DNA of 5,997 bases from Candidatus Altimarinota bacterium (lineage in GTDB: Bacteria > Patescibacteriota > Gracilibacteria > UBA4473), in contig JAHDDZ010000041.1 in NCBI GenBank assembly GCA_020629095.1, positions 1 to 5,997 on the forward strand, written 5' to 3'. A program made the translations under genes and the position numbers. This document shows positions 4,468-5,997 of the stretch, one piece after another. Every line of letters begins with the position of its first letter. The first letter of the stretch is position 1. The notes beneath the pieces were generated by a model. It did not search any database and was not told the origin of the DNA. It saw only the letters and a program-made list of their open reading frames with translations.

Positions 4468-4495
4468 AGTGTATGAAATAGCACAAAACTGTCAA
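4468..4495 (-). promoter_or_regulatory. Promoter of the repressor gene, predicted leaderless
   Basis: Minus strand TTGACA (4495-4490), 16-bp spacer, TACACT (4473-4468). The expected start is at or next to the A of ATG 4460. The -35 side lies back to back with the tRNA promoter, so the two transcripts diverge from about 70 bp. Confidence 0.6.
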
Positions 4496-4508
4496 GGAAA
4501 AAATTAAC

Positions 4509-4536
4509 TTGCGGTTCACTTTTGGGTGATTATACT
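4509..4536 (+). promoter_or_regulatory. Promoter of the tRNA-Gly gene
   Basis: TTGCGG (4509-4514), 16-bp spacer, TATACT (4531-4536). This places the start near 4543, about 20 nt before the mature tRNA. The -35 core and spacer match the ABC gene promoter. Confidence 0.6.
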
Positions 4537-4547
4537 GCACTGTGCAG
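4535..4547. repeat. Small palindrome overlapping the tRNA promoter start site
   Basis: CTGCAC and GTGCAG flank a single T and overlap the last two bases of the -10 box. It could be an operator for a dimeric regulator or a short hairpin in the tRNA leader. It does not match the TAGGCC repeat at the array promoter. Confidence 0.35.
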
Positions 4548-4563
4548 CTCAAACTGCATCAGC

Positions 4564-4638
4564 GCACGTGTCGTATAATGGCTATTATCCCGGCCTTCCA
4601 AGCCGATGATGCGGGTTCGATTCCCGCCACGTGCTCCA
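4564..4638 (+). tRNA. trnG: tRNA-Gly, anticodon TCC
   Basis: Full cloverleaf: acceptor stem GCACGTG (4564-4570) with CACGTGC (4628-4634), all seven pairs perfect. The D arm starts GTAT with AATGG in the loop. The anticodon loop is CTTCCAA (4595-4601), with anticodon TCC at 4597-4599. The T arm is GCGGG-TTCGATT-CCCGC (4611-4627), followed by discriminator T and an encoded CCA (4636-4638). It reads GGA glycine codons. The base pair at the top of the anticodon stem is a C-A mismatch and one D-stem pair is weak; the rest is canonical. Confidence 0.97.
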
Positions 4639-4680
4639 GTAAAAGCCCAGTGCCACCAATGGTGAGAGTGGGGTTTTTAC
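4639..4680. terminator. Hairpin after the tRNA, probable terminator in both directions
   Basis: GTAAAAGCCC (4639-4648) pairs with GGGTTTTTAC (4671-4680) with one G-T wobble, and an inner CACC-AAT-GGTG stem-loop lies in between. The T-runs lie inside the outer stem rather than after it, so the working terminator is probably the C/G-rich inner part plus the T-run. It starts directly after the encoded CCA and faces the end of the sortase gene from the other side. Confidence 0.6.
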
Positions 4681-4724
4681 TCACGACGCAGTCAGAAATA
4701 TGTAAAAATTAAGGATAGAAAATG

Positions 4725-5997
4725 CTATTCTTCATCTATTCGTGCTGAGTACAGCGTATATGGCACTGGACTTGGCGAATTTTCATCTTCTTTTTCTGCC
4801 GTAAATACCCACCGATATGTCTGATAATCAACCGTGTCGCAAGTAAACACAACCAAATCAGCCGCGTCAACCATAGTAGAAAACTGTGCTATATCCCCTG
4901 CTTCTATTCGTTTTCTGCCGGTAATTCGATAGGACTGGTCATTATAGAAAACGGCATCTCCGTACTGCAAACCGCCATTGTGCCCGTCTACTAGCGGCGC
5001 AAAGACTGCCCCGACGGGGCTTGGGTCAAACGCCCAGTTTGAGCTGTGAGCCCACACGACTGGCGTATTGTCATATGCAGTAGCCTCGTGAAAGGCCGCC
5101 CCCGTGTTCGTAAGGGCGCTTAGCCACACGCTTGGCTGGCTCAGCAGTGACCGGTCTGCAGTAACAGAAATATCATATTTGGGGACAGAGAAAATCGCCT
5201 GTGCGGCATATTCTATTTGGTTACTATCTAGCATTTGAAACGCCTGCCACAAAGCAGTTGCCACTTCTGCACGGGTCATTTGCTGCTGCACAGAAACGGA
5301 CGAAACCATTTTTGCACTCGTGGTTTGAGCTATCGGAAAGTGATCTGTAAGCACCCGTTGCATTTCATTTTGTGTCAGTGGCTGGTCTGGTGCTGGCATA
5401 TCAACCTCTATGAGGTCTGCCAGCTCCCATTGGAGCAGAATCTTATCTGGCCGCACGGCTCCATTTTTTGCCACCCCAAGCCCCTGCAGATGCAGTGCGA
5501 CCATGGCTGCATAGTGCGGGTGGTCGGCGGACATATCTGTGAAGAGACTGTTTGCACTATATAATGCTCGTAGCAACGGAGGAACAGCTCCTGTTCGAGG
5601 AAGTACTTCTATACGTGACAAGTCATCTGTGTTTCGAGAAATTGATTGATATATGTTTTTTCCACTTGTTATAGCTGGTGCAACGTCATAAGACTCGTTC
5701 GGTATTTCTGCTCTCATTGGCGTATATGTTTCGCGCTCAAAATCTGCATTTTGGTTTTGCTCTGGAGGCGCTGATCCCTCGGTCATACCTTCCCAAGGAT
5801 CTACTCTATATCCAGTCCAGGCCCCTCCACGAGAGCCTCCTCCGCCTCCTCCTGAGGTACTGGTTGTGCTGCCGCCCGATGTAGAGATTGTGGTAACAAC
5901 TGGCGGGTAATATCCACTAGTTTCCCCACTCGTGCCGCTATCCGTATCTGTCGCCGTTGACGTATCTGTCGTGGTCGATGTGCTTGTCTTTGTGCCG
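4725..5997 (-). CDS. Surface protein with Thr/Ser/Gly-rich linker, internal LPRTG, SLH region and sortase domain (5' end outside window)
   Basis: The frame is open to the right edge, so the ATG at 5786 is internal: the 70 codons before it have no stop and no Shine-Dalgarno. 423 residues are visible. Residues 1-60 are a Thr/Ser/Asp-rich then Gly-rich linker with a six-Gly run, typical of cell-wall spanning proteins. LPRTG lies at 132-136. An S-layer homology region follows (about 151-254; LFTDMSADHPHYAAM, then a degenerate second unit with QMTRAEVATALWQAF). Residues about 266-403 match a sortase (peptidase C60): FSVPKYDISV strand, His317 in WAHSS, Cys386 in VVFTC, and Arg395 nine residues after the Cys. 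Sortases cut LPxTG-type motifs and transfer the protein to the envelope. No membrane helix is visible; any anchor or signal peptide would lie upstream of the window. Stop is TAG. Confidence 0.8.
   Translation of the reverse strand, partial: GTKTSTSTTTDTSTATDTDSGTSGETSGYYPPVVTTISTSGGSTTSTSGGGGGGSRGGAWTGYRVDPWEGMTEGSAPPEQNQNADFERETYTPMRAEIPNESYDVAPAITSGKNIYQSISRNTDDLSRIEVLPRTGAVPPLLRALYSANSLFTDMSADHPHYAAMVALHLQGLGVAKNGAVRPDKILLQWELADLIEVDMPAPDQPLTQNEMQRVLTDHFPIAQTTSAKMVSSVSVQQQMTRAEVATALWQAFQMLDSNQIEYAAQAIFSVPKYDISVTADRSLLSQPSVWLSALTNTGAAFHEATAYDNTPVVWAHSSNWAFDPSPVGAVFAPLVDGHNGGLQYGDAVFYNDQSYRITGRKRIEAGDIAQFSTMVDAADLVVFTCDTVDYQTYRWVFTAEKEDENSPSPVPYTLYSARIDEE
5943..5971 (-). repeat. 18-bp direct repeat in the linker-coding region
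   Basis: CGTATCTGTCG occurs at 5943-5953 and again at 5961-5971, 18 bp apart, encoding two Thr-Asp-Thr units within the Thr/Ser-rich linker. Such short in-frame repeats let linkers change length by slippage. Confidence 0.6.

Noticed and set aside
3937..4476. Plus-strand open frame of 179 codons opposite the repressor
   Set aside because: The minus-strand frame encodes a clear XRE/S24 protein; the opposite product has no recognisable domain and is Ser/Thr-rich, as expected of a shadow frame.
4611..4638. Integration (att) site at the 3' end of tRNA-Gly
   Set aside because: The repressor beside a tRNA recalls an integrated element, but no direct repeat of the tRNA 3' end was found. GCGGGTTC near position 16 matches only 8 bases and then diverges. 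No integrase is present.
5235..5884. Plus-strand open frames opposite the sortase gene (5235-5564, 5678-5884)
   Set aside because: They are antisense to the continuous surface-protein frame, and neither has a recognisable domain.

Overview
The window reads as chromosomal or mobile-element DNA of a bacterium, most likely a Candidate Phyla Radiation (Patescibacteria) member or a similar lineage. This is inference. It rests on an LPRTG-containing SLH-plus-sortase surface protein, TTGACA/TATAAT-type promoters, several start codons placed exactly where transcription should begin (leaderless mRNAs), and no Shine-Dalgarno motif in front of any gene whose start can be seen. The standard genetic code fits: two genes end at TGA, one of them just before a terminator.

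Nearly everything lies on the minus strand, so in transcription order the map runs right to left. At the right edge is the 3' part of a long surface protein gene (4725 to the edge, 5' end outside the window): a Thr/Ser/Gly-rich linker, an internal LPRTG motif, S-layer homology segments and a sortase fold. Next is the only plus-strand gene, tRNA-Gly(TCC), with its own promoter and a following hairpin. Divergent from the tRNA is an XRE/S24-family repressor (CI/LexA-like, 3795-4460) whose nucleophile position is Cys instead of Ser. A gene-free stretch of about 340 bp follows. It carries a very good minus-strand promoter (TTGACA, 16 bp, TATAAA), an inverted repeat straddling its -35 box, and a leader of about 218 nt rich in inverted repeats.

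That promoter should drive the main item of interest: five small same-strand genes (E, D, C, B, A; 3455 down to 1370) of an unrecognised family. The proteins are diverged, but all five keep Cys, a Phe 13 residues later and a Pro 16 residues after the Cys, with no gaps. The gaps between genes are all 33-36 bp and are visibly more conserved than the genes. A bidirectional terminator (1312-1345) ends the unit.

Left of it lie an orphan LivF/LivG-like ABC ATPase with its own leaderless promoter, a promoter-led short stretch that may be a frameshifted zinc-ribbon mini-gene, an unrecognised 127-residue gene, and a bidirectional terminator next to the left edge. The simplest reading is a repressor-controlled operon of tandemly duplicated small cytosolic proteins, next to unrelated housekeeping and surface genes. 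The function of the array cannot be read from this sequence.
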